This document shows, one piece after another, positions 1 to 6,889 of a stretch of DNA of 11,782 bases (the stretch's first letter is position 1; every line of letters starts with the position of its first letter). A model generated the notes under the pieces. It searched no databases, was not told the origin of the DNA, and was given only the letters and a program-made list of their open reading frames with translations. The DNA comes from Chlorobiota bacterium. GTDB lineage: Bacteria; Bacteroidota; Ignavibacteria; Kapaibacteriales; NICIL-2. The position numbers were made by a program, and so were the translations under genes. The stretch lies in NCBI GenBank assembly GCA_003695605.1, contig RFIK01000236.1:1-11782 (forward strand), given 5' to 3'.

Positions 1-482
1 GATTGAGCGCGCTCGGTCTGCCGACGAGCTTTGTGCAAGACAACGTATCCACATCCCATCGTGGTGTCATCCGTGGGATGCACTTTCAGTGGGATCCACC
101 GCTGGGGAAGCTCCTGAGCGTACTCTACGGCCGGATCCAGCTTGTCGAGCTCGACATTCGCCCCGATTCACCACACTGCGGCAAGCATTGGACATGCGAG
201 CTTTGTGCCGACGAGCCTCGTCTGGTGTGGATCCCACCGGGTTTTGCTAATGGTTTTTTGGTGCTCAGCGACAGCGCGGTCGTTCACTACAAGTGCACCG
301 CTCCTTACAACCCATCGGCAGAGGGTAGCATCCGATGGAACGACCCTGCACTAGCCATTCCCTGGACACTTGACGAATTCACCGAGCCAATCACCAGTGA
401 CCGCGACGCACGCGGCATGACGCTCAAGGAGTGGCTCTCGCATCCTGCTGCGCATTCGTTCTCGTATCACCAACGCCAGTAG
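1..482 (+). CDS. rfbC: dTDP-4-dehydrorhamnose 3,5-epimerase, 5'-truncated by the window edge
   Basis: RmlC-type cupin epimerase that acts at C3 and C5 of dTDP-4-keto-6-deoxyglucose, the third step of dTDP-L-rhamnose synthesis for surface polysaccharide. The frame is open from the first base and about 37 N-terminal residues are missing compared with the Salmonella enzyme (alignment from memory). The TTG at 3-5 is not the real start. Numbering from that codon, the sequence shows FVQDN (10-14), RGMHFQ (24-29) with the catalytic His27, Lys36, the FDVAVDIR-like strand near 46-53, WIPPGFANGF (76-85), the catalytic Tyr96 in HYKCT, and WNDP (112-115). The motifs and their order are typical of the family. 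One oddity is Asn83, where most family members have His in GFAHGF. That might mean altered specificity, for example a related dTDP-sugar epimerase. The downstream nuclease starts 3 bp after the stop, so the two are probably cotranscribed. Confidence 0.9.
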   Translation, partial: LSALGLPTSFVQDNVSTSHRGVIRGMHFQWDPPLGKLLSVLYGRIQLVELDIRPDSPHCGKHWTCELCADEPRLVWIPPGFANGFLVLSDSAVVHYKCTAPYNPSAEGSIRWNDPALAIPWTLDEFTEPITSDRDARGMTLKEWLSHPAAHSFSYHQRQ

Positions 483-485
483 CTG

Positions 486-1415
486 ATGCCACTGTTTGCT
501 CCTCCTGTGCGACGCATGCCGCGGAACCGGCGGCAGATCATTTGGAGCCTTCTCATCCTGCTGGCAGCGTATGCCCTGCTATGGTTCGAGCAGCATGATC
601 CGCAGCACCAATCCGGACGAGCACCGAACACAGTTCCCCACGATACAGGCCACTATCTTGGGGAGCGTTTCAACGGGAGCCCTTCACTCCACGTCCTCCT
701 TGGTGTTCCTCGCGATGCATCCGGCGATGACGACGTCATCATCGAGCGTTCGCAGTATGTCCTCTCGTACAATCCAGCTACACGCTGCGCAAATTGGGTA
801 GCGTGGAATCAAAGTGCCTGGTGGTATGGCACAGCACCTCGCCACCGCGGCCCGTTTCTTCCCGATCCGCTCTTGCCCCCGCAGTATCCACCTGTCCTCC
901 ACCGTGAGTACACCGCCTCTGGCTTCGACCGCGGGCACCTTGTCCGCTCCGAAGAGCGCACACGCACACCAGAGGATAACCTGACAACCTTTTACACCAC
1001 CAACATCCTCCCGCAGTATCACGCCCTCAACGCTGGCCCATGGCTGCAGTTAGAAGAGTACGTCGAGCGTCTGAGCAAAGAAGGTGGCCGCGAACTCTTC
1101 ATCATCGCCGGACCGATTTATCATGATACCAGCCAGACAACGATCGGGCGCTGTGTCCGCGTCCCCGCCGAATGCTTCAAAATCATCGTGATTCTCCCCA
1201 AGGGGCACAGCACAGATGCTGTAACGACTCAGACACCGACGATTGCAGTGCGAATGCCGAACCGACCAGATATTTCAGGCTCATGGGAACAATTTGCCAC
1301 CACAGTCAGCGACATCGAACGTGCGACAGGCTATCGCTTCTTCACTGCACTTGCCGATTCTATCGCACGCACACTCAAATCACGGAGAACAGTAGTCCCT
1401 CCAGTAGCATTCTAA
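486..1415 (+). CDS. DNA/RNA non-specific endonuclease, membrane-anchored
   Basis: Metal-dependent nuclease of the beta-beta-alpha-metal NUC family (Serratia nuclease, NucA, mitochondrial endonuclease G). Residues 17-35 form one hydrophobic segment after a run of Arg residues, so the protein is probably held in the inner membrane or exported with the catalytic domain outside the cytoplasm. The catalytic domain spans about 85-290 and shows the DRGH signature (148-151, His151 as general base) and TTNILPQ (171-177). LNxxxWxxLE follows at 181-190, where Asn182 and Glu190 correspond to the metal-site Asn and Glu of Serratia nuclease. Spacing from the His to the Asn is 31 residues, close to the 30 in Serratia. 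Length is 309 aa. ATG 486 lies 3 bp after the rfbC stop and has no clear Shine-Dalgarno site. ATG 516 (Met11) is an alternative start that keeps the membrane segment. The role may be nutrient scavenging from nucleic acids. No immunity or secretion gene is adjacent, so a toxin role is not supported. Confidence 0.88.
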   Translation: MPLFAPPVRRMPRNRRQIIWSLLILLAAYALLWFEQHDPQHQSGRAPNTVPHDTGHYLGERFNGSPSLHVLLGVPRDASGDDDVIIERSQYVLSYNPATRCANWVAWNQSAWWYGTAPRHRGPFLPDPLLPPQYPPVLHREYTASGFDRGHLVRSEERTRTPEDNLTTFYTTNILPQYHALNAGPWLQLEEYVERLSKEGGRELFIIAGPIYHDTSQTTIGRCVRVPAECFKIIVILPKGHSTDAVTTQTPTIAVRMPNRPDISGSWEQFATTVSDIERATGYRFFTALADSIARTLKSRRTVVPPVAF

Positions 1416-1421
1416 ACGAAT

Positions 1422-1453
1422 GCCGAGCGTCGGCTCCATCGCCAACGCTCGGC
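1422..1453. terminator. Hairpin downstream of the nuclease gene, candidate terminator
   Basis: A perfect 9-bp stem, GCCGAGCGT (1422-1430) with ACGCTCGGC (1445-1453), closes a 14-nt loop. It starts 6 nt after the nuclease stop and ends 9 nt before the 3' end of the minus-strand tRNA gene. It therefore sits where transcription from both sides would need to stop. No T-tract follows on either strand, so an intrinsic terminator of the classic kind is not certain. Confidence 0.5.
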
Positions 1454-1462
1454 TCGTGACCG

Positions 1463-1537
1463 TCGGGGTGGTGTGATTCGAACACACGACCCCCTGCTCC
1501 CAAAGCAGGTGCGCTAACCGGGCTGCGCTACACCCCG
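1463..1537 (-). tRNA. tRNA-Pro (anticodon TGG)
   Basis: The minus strand folds into a complete 75-nt cloverleaf. The 7-bp acceptor stem CGGGGTG/CACCCCG (1531-1537 with 1464-1470) has discriminator A at 1463. The anticodon stem CCTGC/GCAGG holds the loop TTTGGGA with anticodon TGG at 1502-1500. The T stem GTGTG/CACAC closes TTCGAAT. The D arm shows GCGC and the AGCCCGGTTAG loop. The 3' CCA is not encoded, so it must be added after transcription. It reads proline CCN codons, chiefly CCA and CCG. Confidence 0.97.
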
Positions 1538-1545
1538 ACTGAGCG

Positions 1546-1553
1546 CAAAAATA
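1546..1553 (-). promoter_or_regulatory. Candidate -7 element (TATTTTTG) for the tRNA-Pro gene
   Basis: On the minus strand TATTTTTG lies 8 nt before the mature tRNA 5' end and fits the Bacteroidota -7 consensus TAnnTTTG. The nearest upstream TTTG (minus strand, 1571-1568) is only 14 nt away rather than the usual 19-21, so the -33 half is not convincing. Position relative to the tRNA is the main support. Confidence 0.35.
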
Positions 1554-1616
1554 ACGAGAATGCGAAACAAAACTGCGGTGGTGTGCATTGTTAGGTGTGT
1601 CCGAACATCGGATGGT

Positions 1617-1622
1617 GGAGGA
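1617..1622 (+). promoter_or_regulatory. Ribosome binding site GGAGGA deciding the SRPBCC start
   Basis: GGAGGA ends 3 nt before ATG 1626. Spacing is short, but this is one of only two strong Shine-Dalgarno matches seen in the window. It favours this start over ATG 1560. Confidence 0.55.
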
Positions 1623-1625
1623 ACC

Positions 1626-2078
1626 ATGGATTTTGTCTCCTACAACAACACGTACTCTTTGACGTTACGGCGCACCATTCGGCAGCCAATCGAACGCGTC
1701 TGGCGGGCTATCGTCAATAGCCAAGAGCGGCCGCTGTGGCTTGATCCACCGCTTCAGTTCGACTTCCGTCCTGGCGGTTTGATCCGCACTGCCGAGGGGC
1801 TGCCGATCGCCGAGTTCATCGAGTACGAGCCAGCAGAGCGTTGGATGCTGCGCTGGTTCAGTCCGCTCAATCGCGGCGAAAGCAAGGTCGTCGTCGAGAT
1901 CGTCAGAGTCAACCGAGTCACAACACGATTGAGCGTCCGCCACTGGAATATCCAGACCGAACACGACTACCACGAGCTCTACGCCGGCTGGCTGTGGTTT
2001 CTCGACAGTCTAGAGCGGTACTTCACAACGGAGAAGTACCTCGAGTACGAGTATCCGGATGTTTACGGCAAGCGATAA
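1626..2078 (+). CDS. SRPBCC / AHSA1-like small domain protein
   Basis: A 150-residue protein that is almost all one START/SRPBCC-type domain, a helix-grip fold with a hydrophobic cavity. Diagnostic features are the opening strand with RTIRQPIERVWRAI (residues 17-30) and the FRPGG turn (47-51). It is followed by the AEFIEYEPAERWMLRW pattern (62-77), which matches the GEV..v.P.rrL.f.W block of AHSA1-like proteins. The C-terminal helix contains GWLWFLDSLERYF (121-133). No ligand or enzymatic activity can be inferred, and similar proteins are usually annotated only as SRPBCC. The ATG at 1626 is chosen because GGAGGA (1617-1622) lies just upstream and the domain begins soon after it. The in-frame ATG at 1560 would add 22 residues with no domain homology. 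The gene stands alone on the plus strand, and its stop abuts the ferritin stop with no spacer. Confidence 0.8.
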   Translation: MDFVSYNNTYSLTLRRTIRQPIERVWRAIVNSQERPLWLDPPLQFDFRPGGLIRTAEGLPIAEFIEYEPAERWMLRWFSPLNRGESKVVVEIVRVNRVTTRLSVRHWNIQTEHDYHELYAGWLWFLDSLERYFTTEKYLEYEYPDVYGKR

Positions 2079-2594
2079 CTACTCGGTGCGCCGACCGAGT
2101 TCTTGATCGAGCAGGTAGAGGCTCGAGCCCGTCTGACCGACCATCGCGATTTTGTCAAGAATCGTTCGTACTGTTTCCTCCTCTTCGACCTGCTCGTTGA
2201 TGAACCACTCCAACAGGGGCAGAATCGGATAGTCGTGCTCACGCTGGGCCAGCTCATACAGCGCGTGAATTCGCCCCGTGATGTACTGTTCATGTTCGAG
2301 CACACTCCGGAAGAGTTGCTCGATGCTCTCCCACTGGACTTTTTTAATGCGTATGTCCGCAAGTGAGACCGATTGCCCTCGCGCATGCGCGTGCTCGATG
2401 AACTTCATTGCATGGGAACGCTCTTCGTCGTGCTGCACAACAAACCACCGTGCAATGCCAGGTAGTCCGCGATCCTTGCACTGCAAGGCGAGTGCAAAGT
2501 AGAGGTATGCAGACTCAAGTTCAGCTTGAATTTGCTCTTGGACCGAGCCCAGGACAGCTGCATTCATCGCTTTCTCCATCGAAGTGTGAAACAT
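2079..2594 (-). CDS. ftnA: Bacterial non-haem ferritin (FtnA type)
   Basis: Cytoplasmic iron-storage protein that oxidises Fe(II) and stores ferric mineral in a 24-subunit shell. The 171 residues form a four-helix bundle. Lined up with E. coli FtnA at an offset of 8 residues, the ferroxidase residues are present: Glu25 (E17), Glu58 (E50), His61 (H53), Glu102 (E94), Gln135 (Q127), and the extra third-site glutamates Glu137 and Glu138 (E129, E130). Tyr32 matches the conserved Tyr24. The tail LYLLDQEL (157-164) also fits the family. ATG 2594 is chosen because AGG lies upstream (GCAGGTAGATA); Met6 at 2579 has no site. It is 29 bp downstream of the permease stop and is probably the last gene of the peptidase-ABC operon. 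A hairpin fills the spacer before it and another lies over its own stop codon. Confidence 0.93.
   Translation of the reverse strand: MFHTSMEKAMNAAVLGSVQEQIQAELESAYLYFALALQCKDRGLPGIARWFVVQHDEERSHAMKFIEHAHARGQSVSLADIRIKKVQWESIEQLFRSVLEHEQYITGRIHALYELAQREHDYPILPLLEWFINEQVEEEETVRTILDKIAMVGQTGSSLYLLDQELGRRTE
2081..2100. terminator. Hairpin over the ferritin 3' end, possible bidirectional terminator
   Basis: A perfect 7-bp inverted repeat, ACTCGGT (2081-2087) and ACCGAGT (2094-2100), closes a 6-nt loop. It lies within the last ferritin codons and directly after the SRPBCC stop. The two stop codons (2076-2078 and 2079-2081) abut, so any terminator for either gene must overlap coding sequence. On the plus strand it is followed by TCTT, which is only a weak T-run. 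Confidence 0.4.
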
Positions 2595-2601
2595 TATCTA
2601 C

Positions 2602-2623
2602 CTGCGGAAAATAGAACCCGCAG
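2602..2623 (-). promoter_or_regulatory. Intercistronic hairpin partly covering the ferritin ribosome binding site
   Basis: On the minus strand CTGCGG (2623-2618) pairs with CCGCAG (2607-2602). A closing G-T pair can extend this to 7 bp around an 8-nt loop. The 5' arm begins immediately after the permease stop codon. The 3' arm overlaps the AG of the AGG ahead of the ferritin ATG. No T-tract follows, so a translation or mRNA-processing role is more likely than termination. No protein or metal sensor is implied by the sequence itself. Confidence 0.4.
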
Positions 2624-3466
2624 TTAGCTGAGCACATCACGTCGCTCAACGACGGCACCAGTGACGATAGAAAAGACAACACAGTGCAGTACCAGAACTG
2701 CTCCAGAGCGCTCCACCTGCATCGTCGGCACTGGACTCTCGAACAAAAGCCGCCACGCTGCTGCATGCGTGGTGAAAAACCAGTCGGAGAGTTGTGCAAC
2801 CAGCGGCACGTCGAGCAGCGCAATTGCCGTCATCACAATGACGACCGCCATTGCACCGATAACCGGGCCAAGAGCATTATCGGTCAACGAACCGAACAGC
2901 ATCGCCAATAATGCGACAGTCATCAGCCCAAGCCAGTTGTAGCTGTACGCTGCGACAAATCGCCAGAGCACATCGCCAGAGGGAATGACGACAACACCTG
3001 CGCTTTTGAGCACCACGAGATCCCCAACACCGAACAGGAGCACACCGCCCCCGAGAGCAATGACGGCGAGGAACACAACGACACTGGCTACATACAGCCC
3101 CAATGCCAGCACTTTTGCCAGCACAAATTTCCACCGAGCAACAGGCTGAAGGAACAATACGCGCAACGTTCCCGCAGCAGCTTCCCCCGCAAGCAGATCT
3201 CCAGCAACCAGCGTCACAAGGAACGGCAAATGCACCAAGAGAAGCCCCTGCACGATGAATGCCACCAGATAGCCGTGCAGGTAGCGGCCCTCGATCTGGA
3301 GGTAGTGCTCGATACCTTGCAGCGCAAGTGCAGTGAGCTGCTCCCCCTGCAGGAAAATCACAACGTGAACAATGCTGACGAGCACCGCGATTGCCGCAAA
3401 CGCAATCCACGAGCGAGGTCTGCGATAAATTTTCCACAGCTCAAGTCGAGCCAACCGTACGATCAT
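2624..3466 (-). CDS. ABC-2 type transporter permease
   Basis: Integral inner-membrane subunit of an ABC exporter, 280 residues with about six hydrophobic segments (roughly 20-39, 66-90, 116-148, 168-194, 198-220, 253-272). After the second segment comes DLLAGEAAAGTLR (90-102), the cytoplasmic coupling motif typical of ABC-2 permeases. It is followed by the LQPVARWKFVLAK pattern also seen in NatB-, BcrB- and NosY-like proteins. The C-terminus ends in ERRDVLS, a common ending in this family. The ATG overlaps the ATPase stop as ATGA (3463-3466), and no Shine-Dalgarno site is visible. Translation is therefore probably coupled to the ATPase, and the two form one transporter. The substrate cannot be read from the sequence; candidates in this family include lipids, Na+, peptides and antibiotics. 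Confidence 0.87.
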   Translation of the reverse strand: MIVRLARLELWKIYRRPRSWIAFAAIAVLVSIVHVVIFLQGEQLTALALQGIEHYLQIEGRYLHGYLVAFIVQGLLLVHLPFLVTLVAGDLLAGEAAAGTLRVLFLQPVARWKFVLAKVLALGLYVASVVVFLAVIALGGGVLLFGVGDLVVLKSAGVVVIPSGDVLWRFVAAYSYNWLGLMTVALLAMLFGSLTDNALGPVIGAMAVVIVMTAIALLDVPLVAQLSDWFFTTHAAAWRLLFESPVPTMQVERSGAVLVLHCVVFSIVTGAVVERRDVLS

Positions 3467-4344
3467 GTCGTTGCTGCAAAGTAAAACTGCTCAAGTGAAC
3501 GTTCCGGAACCACCGCACGGATGGAGATACCTGCGCCGACGAGATGAACAATAGCGTTGTGGACATCCTCCGCAGCGATGCGGACTGCGTGTGGACGGAT
3601 TTTCTCCACGTTCAACTGCCGATTGAGAAGTTCGACAACCACATCGGCTGGTTGGACCGTCTCGATCGTCGCATGCGACGCCACACGCGAAAGCAACTCT
3701 TCAAGCGCACCATCTGCAATGATGCGCCCATCACGGAGCACCACCAAACGAGTTGCAACAAGCTCAACTTCGGAAAGCAAGTGTGACGAGATGATGACCG
3801 TCTTCCCTTCGCGATGTAACGAGGTGATAAGTTGCCGAACATCTGCTATGCCTCGAGGATCAAGCCCATTGACGGGTTCATCGAGGATGACCAGCTCCGG
3901 ATCGCCTGCCAGCGCCATCGCAAGCCCGAGCCGCTGTCGCATCCCGTAGGAATACGTCCGCACGACTTGGTCCATCGCATCAGCTACGCCAACACGATCA
4001 AGGAGTGCTTCGATCAACGAACGCGATGGCGATTGCCCACGCAGCCGGAGCACGACTTCCAGATTCTCCGCACCTGTCAAGTATGGGTAGGCATCGGCAC
4101 GCTCGATGAGCGCCCCAATACGACTGCGGGCTGAAGGATTCGGCGGCTTCTGAAAGAGCCGAACCTCGCCGCACGTCGGCCGCACTAAACCAGTGATGAT
4201 ACGTAGCAGCGTGCTCTTGCCAGCACCATTGGAGCCGAGTACCCCAACGACCTCGCCACGTCCAATCGCTAATGAAACTTCATCGAGTGCGATCCGTTGG
4301 CGATACCGTTTGCATACACCAGAAAGTTCAACGATTGTCTCCAT
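3463..4344 (-). CDS. ABC transporter ATP-binding protein (ABC-2 / CcmA-like)
   Basis: Nucleotide-binding subunit that powers the permease encoded next to it. In the 293-residue product, Walker A is GSNGAGKST (37-45), the signature is YSYGMRQR (131-138), Walker B is LVILDEP (151-157) with catalytic Glu156, and the switch His is His188 in IISSH. The Q-loop region reads IGALIERADAYPYLTG, with Glu81 near the usual Gln position. This is a variant common in BcrA-like ABC-2 ATPases. Residues after about 215 form the extra C-terminal domain usual in this group. ATG 4344 is preferred: AAAGG lies 6 nt upstream and the domain starts at once. An in-frame ATG at 4428 would overlap the peptidase gene and add 28 residues without homology. 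The gene lies 58 bp after the peptidase stop and overlaps the permease by 4 bp. Confidence 0.92.
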   Translation of the reverse strand: METIVELSGVCKRYRQRIALDEVSLAIGRGEVVGVLGSNGAGKSTLLRIITGLVRPTCGEVRLFQKPPNPSARSRIGALIERADAYPYLTGAENLEVVLRLRGQSPSRSLIEALLDRVGVADAMDQVVRTYSYGMRQRLGLAMALAGDPELVILDEPVNGLDPRGIADVRQLITSLHREGKTVIISSHLLSEVELVATRLVVLRDGRIIADGALEELLSRVASHATIETVQPADVVVELLNRQLNVEKIRPHAVRIAAEDVHNAIVHLVGAGISIRAVVPERSLEQFYFAATT

Positions 4345-4355
4345 CACTTGCCTTT

Positions 4356-4401
4356 GGAACGCGCTGGATGCGATAAACAGCTTGCGTAGTGTCTGCGTTC
4401 C
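4356..4401 (-). promoter_or_regulatory. Intercistronic hairpin between peptidase and ABC ATPase genes
   Basis: A perfect 7-bp stem pairs GGAACGC (minus strand, 4401-4395) with GCGTTCC (4362-4356). It starts 1 nt after the peptidase stop codon and ends directly before the AAAGG ribosome site of the ATPase gene. The 32-nt loop can form a smaller inner GCTG/CAGC stem (4363-4366 with 4378-4381). There is no T-tract. It could set relative expression of the peptidase and transporter genes by processing or attenuation. This is inference from position only. Confidence 0.35.
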
Positions 4402-4402
4402 G

Positions 4403-6874
4403 CTATTGCAACGCCTCCTGGAGTGCATCGCGCATCCAACGCTCCGGGAGTGTGGTCATACGCTCTCGGAAGAGTGTGCGGTAGCGCGATTGCTTTGCAA
4501 AGAAACCGATCGCTTCTTGCGCGGCTGATGCCAGCCGCTGGTTGAAGTGGAACCGTGCCTCGACTAAGTGTCGTGCAAGTGTTGTATCGCACCAATCAAT
4601 AGCGCGGAGCGCTGCGATCGCATTCTGCCGCGTGACGAACTCATAGCTTGGTGAGGCATACTCGACCAATCGCTGGAGCGCTGTTGTGTCGCCATGTTCC
4701 GCACGGATTCGATCACATGCAATCCGAACCCGATGGCCAGCGCACTCATCCCCACGCGATCTCTGCTCGAGATGGCTGACGTACTCCATCGCCCTATCGG
4801 GGAAGGATGCTGCCAACTTTTCGAGTGCTATCTGCGCAACTTGGTAGGACGAATCGCCGAGCAATTGCACACACTCCTGATCAAGCCACGGCGGTATCGT
4901 CGCAAGCGACGCAATCACCGCACGCCGTACCTCTGCTTCGCTATCAGCGAGCGCAGCCCGGAGCGTCCGACGTACTGCCTCGAACCGATGGAGCAACTGT
5001 TCTCGTGCAAGCGTTCGCGCAATGAGCGAGCGTATCGCAAAAAATCGTTCTGCCGCAAAACGTTCGACCAACGTAGCAGCTTTGATCGAATCACTGAGCG
5101 TGCTATCGCGTAACAGAGCCTCGAGTGCATCGTAGCGGTCAATCATCAGCGGTGCGCGACGGGCCTGCTCAATGAGTTCCTGCGTCGTTTTCGGAAACTC
5201 GATTTTTTTGAGGATCACCGACCCTGGATCGAACAGTGCGAACGCAACTGCCTTCCCGCCAGGATTCGGCACACGAACGTGCTCGACGCGATCCTGCACC
5301 CATTGGCGAACACGCGCAACCGAGCCATCCTCGTAGTGCACCTCGAACGTAATTGGCATGCGAAACAGTCCAACGAGCGCGTCGGTCGCTTGCATTTGCT
5401 CAATGGTAAACTCAACCCACTGCTGCCCAGTGGCTGGATCGCTCACAGGCGAGTATCGCACTCGATACGCTGGTTCTCCGCCACGATAGAGCCACTGGTC
5501 GAAAAACCAGCCAAGGTTCATCCCGAGTGCATCGGCAAATGCTTTTTCGAAGTCGCGTGTCTCGACTGTGCCATAGGCGTGTCGCTGCAAGTACAGTCGC
5601 ACGGCACGGTGGAACTGCTCGTGGCCGACAACATCCATGAGCATGTCGAGCACTGCCGAACCCTTCGAGTAGATCCGCGCGGTGCCAGCAGCGCGATGCA
5701 GGATCGGGTAATTGTCGTTTGCTGCAACACCGAGTGCAGCGTTCTGCTCTCCACGGCGCATCCATTGGTGGTAGTCCTCTCCGAAGAAACGGTTGTAGAA
5801 AAGTTTCGGATAGAACGTCGCAAAGCTTTCGTGGAGCCAGATGCTCCGCTCATCGCGCTGGGTGATGTAGTCCCCGAACCATTGGTGCACCAGCTCGTGC
5901 ATGTTCACTCCAACGTACGGACGGTCGAGCTGCAAACGTGCATTACCGTGGAAAAAATCCCCGAAGACGGTCGCTGTTGTGTTTTCCATGGCCCCTGCGA
6001 TGTAGTCTTGGACTGGAACCTGTGAGTACGATTCCCACGGGAACGGTACACCAAGAAGCTCCTCGAGGAAATCAACCATCTCCGTCGAGTAGCGATAGGT
6101 TGGCTCTGCCCACTCTGGATGGTCGGCATAGTAGAGCAGCTTCAGTGGGAGACCACGCTTTGTCCGACGCTCGATGGAGCCGTACTTTCCAATTGCCAGC
6201 ATGATGAGATACGTCGCATGTGGCTTTGTCATCGCGTAGTGCCAGGTGATGGTTCCATCACGATTGCGCTGCGTTGAGCGCAGCGTTCCGTTCGATAGTA
6301 CCGTGTAGCTGGAATCAAACGTGATGATTGTCTCGGTGATTGCCTTGTCGTTCGGGTAGTCGTAGATCGGCACCCAATGCCGCGTGTCGAATGGCTGGCC
6401 TTGCGTCCAAATCTGCTTACGCTTTCTGCCGGTGGGGTCATCCCACCCGGGGAAGTAGAGTCCGCGCCGTGGCGTGCATTCGTAGTCCAGTGTAAGCGAA
6501 TCTCGCTGGGGATAGCGCCAACTTCCGTAGATGGTGACTGTCGTATCTGTCACACGGTAGCGCAGCTCGCGCTCTCCGCTCTGGACGCGATGGATGGTCA
6601 TTCCAACGCCATCGAGCACGATGGAATCAACGCGGGTTCGCAGTGGAACGAAGATATGCGTGACAGTTCCGCTGACTCGCCGTTTGGTCGGTTCGAAACG
6701 CACTGCAATGCGGATGCGCTCGAAATCCACCTGGCGTTCACGCTCGGTTGAGGCAAGCTCGTAGCGCGCGATGATGCGCTCGGATTGATGAGGCTGTGCG
6801 AAAATCAATGTTGCGCAAACGCAAAATCCAAGAAGTGCAACCACTGTAACTTTGTGCCGTCGAATGTTGAACAT
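4403..6874 (-). CDS. Exported M1-family metallopeptidase with C-terminal helical repeat region
   Basis: Zinc aminopeptidase of the gluzincin M1 family (PepN / leukotriene A4 hydrolase-like), 823 residues. Residues 1-26 form a signal peptide: basic RRHK, a hydrophobic core and likely cleavage after IFA before Gln27. The protein therefore probably acts in the periplasm or beyond. The exopeptidase motif GAMEN is at 294-298, the zinc site HELVH at 326-330, and the third ligand Glu349 follows 18 residues later. The transition-state Tyr is probably Tyr402 in IYSKGSAV. Residues from about 575 to the end are helical, with repeated ALxxLLxDS and LxALADSExEVR patterns resembling HEAT repeats. The start was set at ATG 6874 because it gives a complete signal peptide. 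The frame stays open for a further 186 codons upstream, but those run antisense to the peroxiredoxin gene. Little ribosome-site signal precedes the ATG. It is the first gene of a likely operon with the ABC and ferritin genes. Confidence 0.93.
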   Translation of the reverse strand: MFNIRRHKVTVVALLGFCVCATLIFAQPHQSERIIARYELASTERERQVDFERIRIAVRFEPTKRRVSGTVTHIFVPLRTRVDSIVLDGVGMTIHRVQSGERELRYRVTDTTVTIYGSWRYPQRDSLTLDYECTPRRGLYFPGWDDPTGRKRKQIWTQGQPFDTRHWVPIYDYPNDKAITETIITFDSSYTVLSNGTLRSTQRNRDGTITWHYAMTKPHATYLIMLAIGKYGSIERRTKRGLPLKLLYYADHPEWAEPTYRYSTEMVDFLEELLGVPFPWESYSQVPVQDYIAGAMENTTATVFGDFFHGNARLQLDRPYVGVNMHELVHQWFGDYITQRDERSIWLHESFATFYPKLFYNRFFGEDYHQWMRRGEQNAALGVAANDNYPILHRAAGTARIYSKGSAVLDMLMDVVGHEQFHRAVRLYLQRHAYGTVETRDFEKAFADALGMNLGWFFDQWLYRGGEPAYRVRYSPVSDPATGQQWVEFTIEQMQATDALVGLFRMPITFEVHYEDGSVARVRQWVQDRVEHVRVPNPGGKAVAFALFDPGSVILKKIEFPKTTQELIEQARRAPLMIDRYDALEALLRDSTLSDSIKAATLVERFAAERFFAIRSLIARTLAREQLLHRFEAVRRTLRAALADSEAEVRRAVIASLATIPPWLDQECVQLLGDSSYQVAQIALEKLAASFPDRAMEYVSHLEQRSRGDECAGHRVRIACDRIRAEHGDTTALQRLVEYASPSYEFVTRQNAIAALRAIDWCDTTLARHLVEARFHFNQRLASAAQEAIGFFAKQSRYRTLFRERMTTLPERWMRDALQEALQ
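6847..6854 (+). promoter_or_regulatory. Candidate -7 element (TAACTTTG) for the peroxiredoxin gene
   Basis: TAACTTTG fits TAnnTTTG and lies 35 nt before the peroxiredoxin ATG, inside the signal-peptide coding region of the divergent peptidase gene. No TTTG occurs 19-21 nt upstream, so the match is partial. Confidence 0.3.
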
Positions 6875-6889
6875 CCTATTGAATGGGCA

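Noticed and set aside
2877..3437. Cys/Arg-rich 186-codon minus-strand frame
   Set aside because: Out-of-phase shadow of the ABC-2 permease, whose membrane segments and coupling motif are clear.
5279..6025. 248-codon plus-strand open frame
   Set aside because: Antisense to the conserved M1 catalytic domain; no recognisable domain and no ribosome site.
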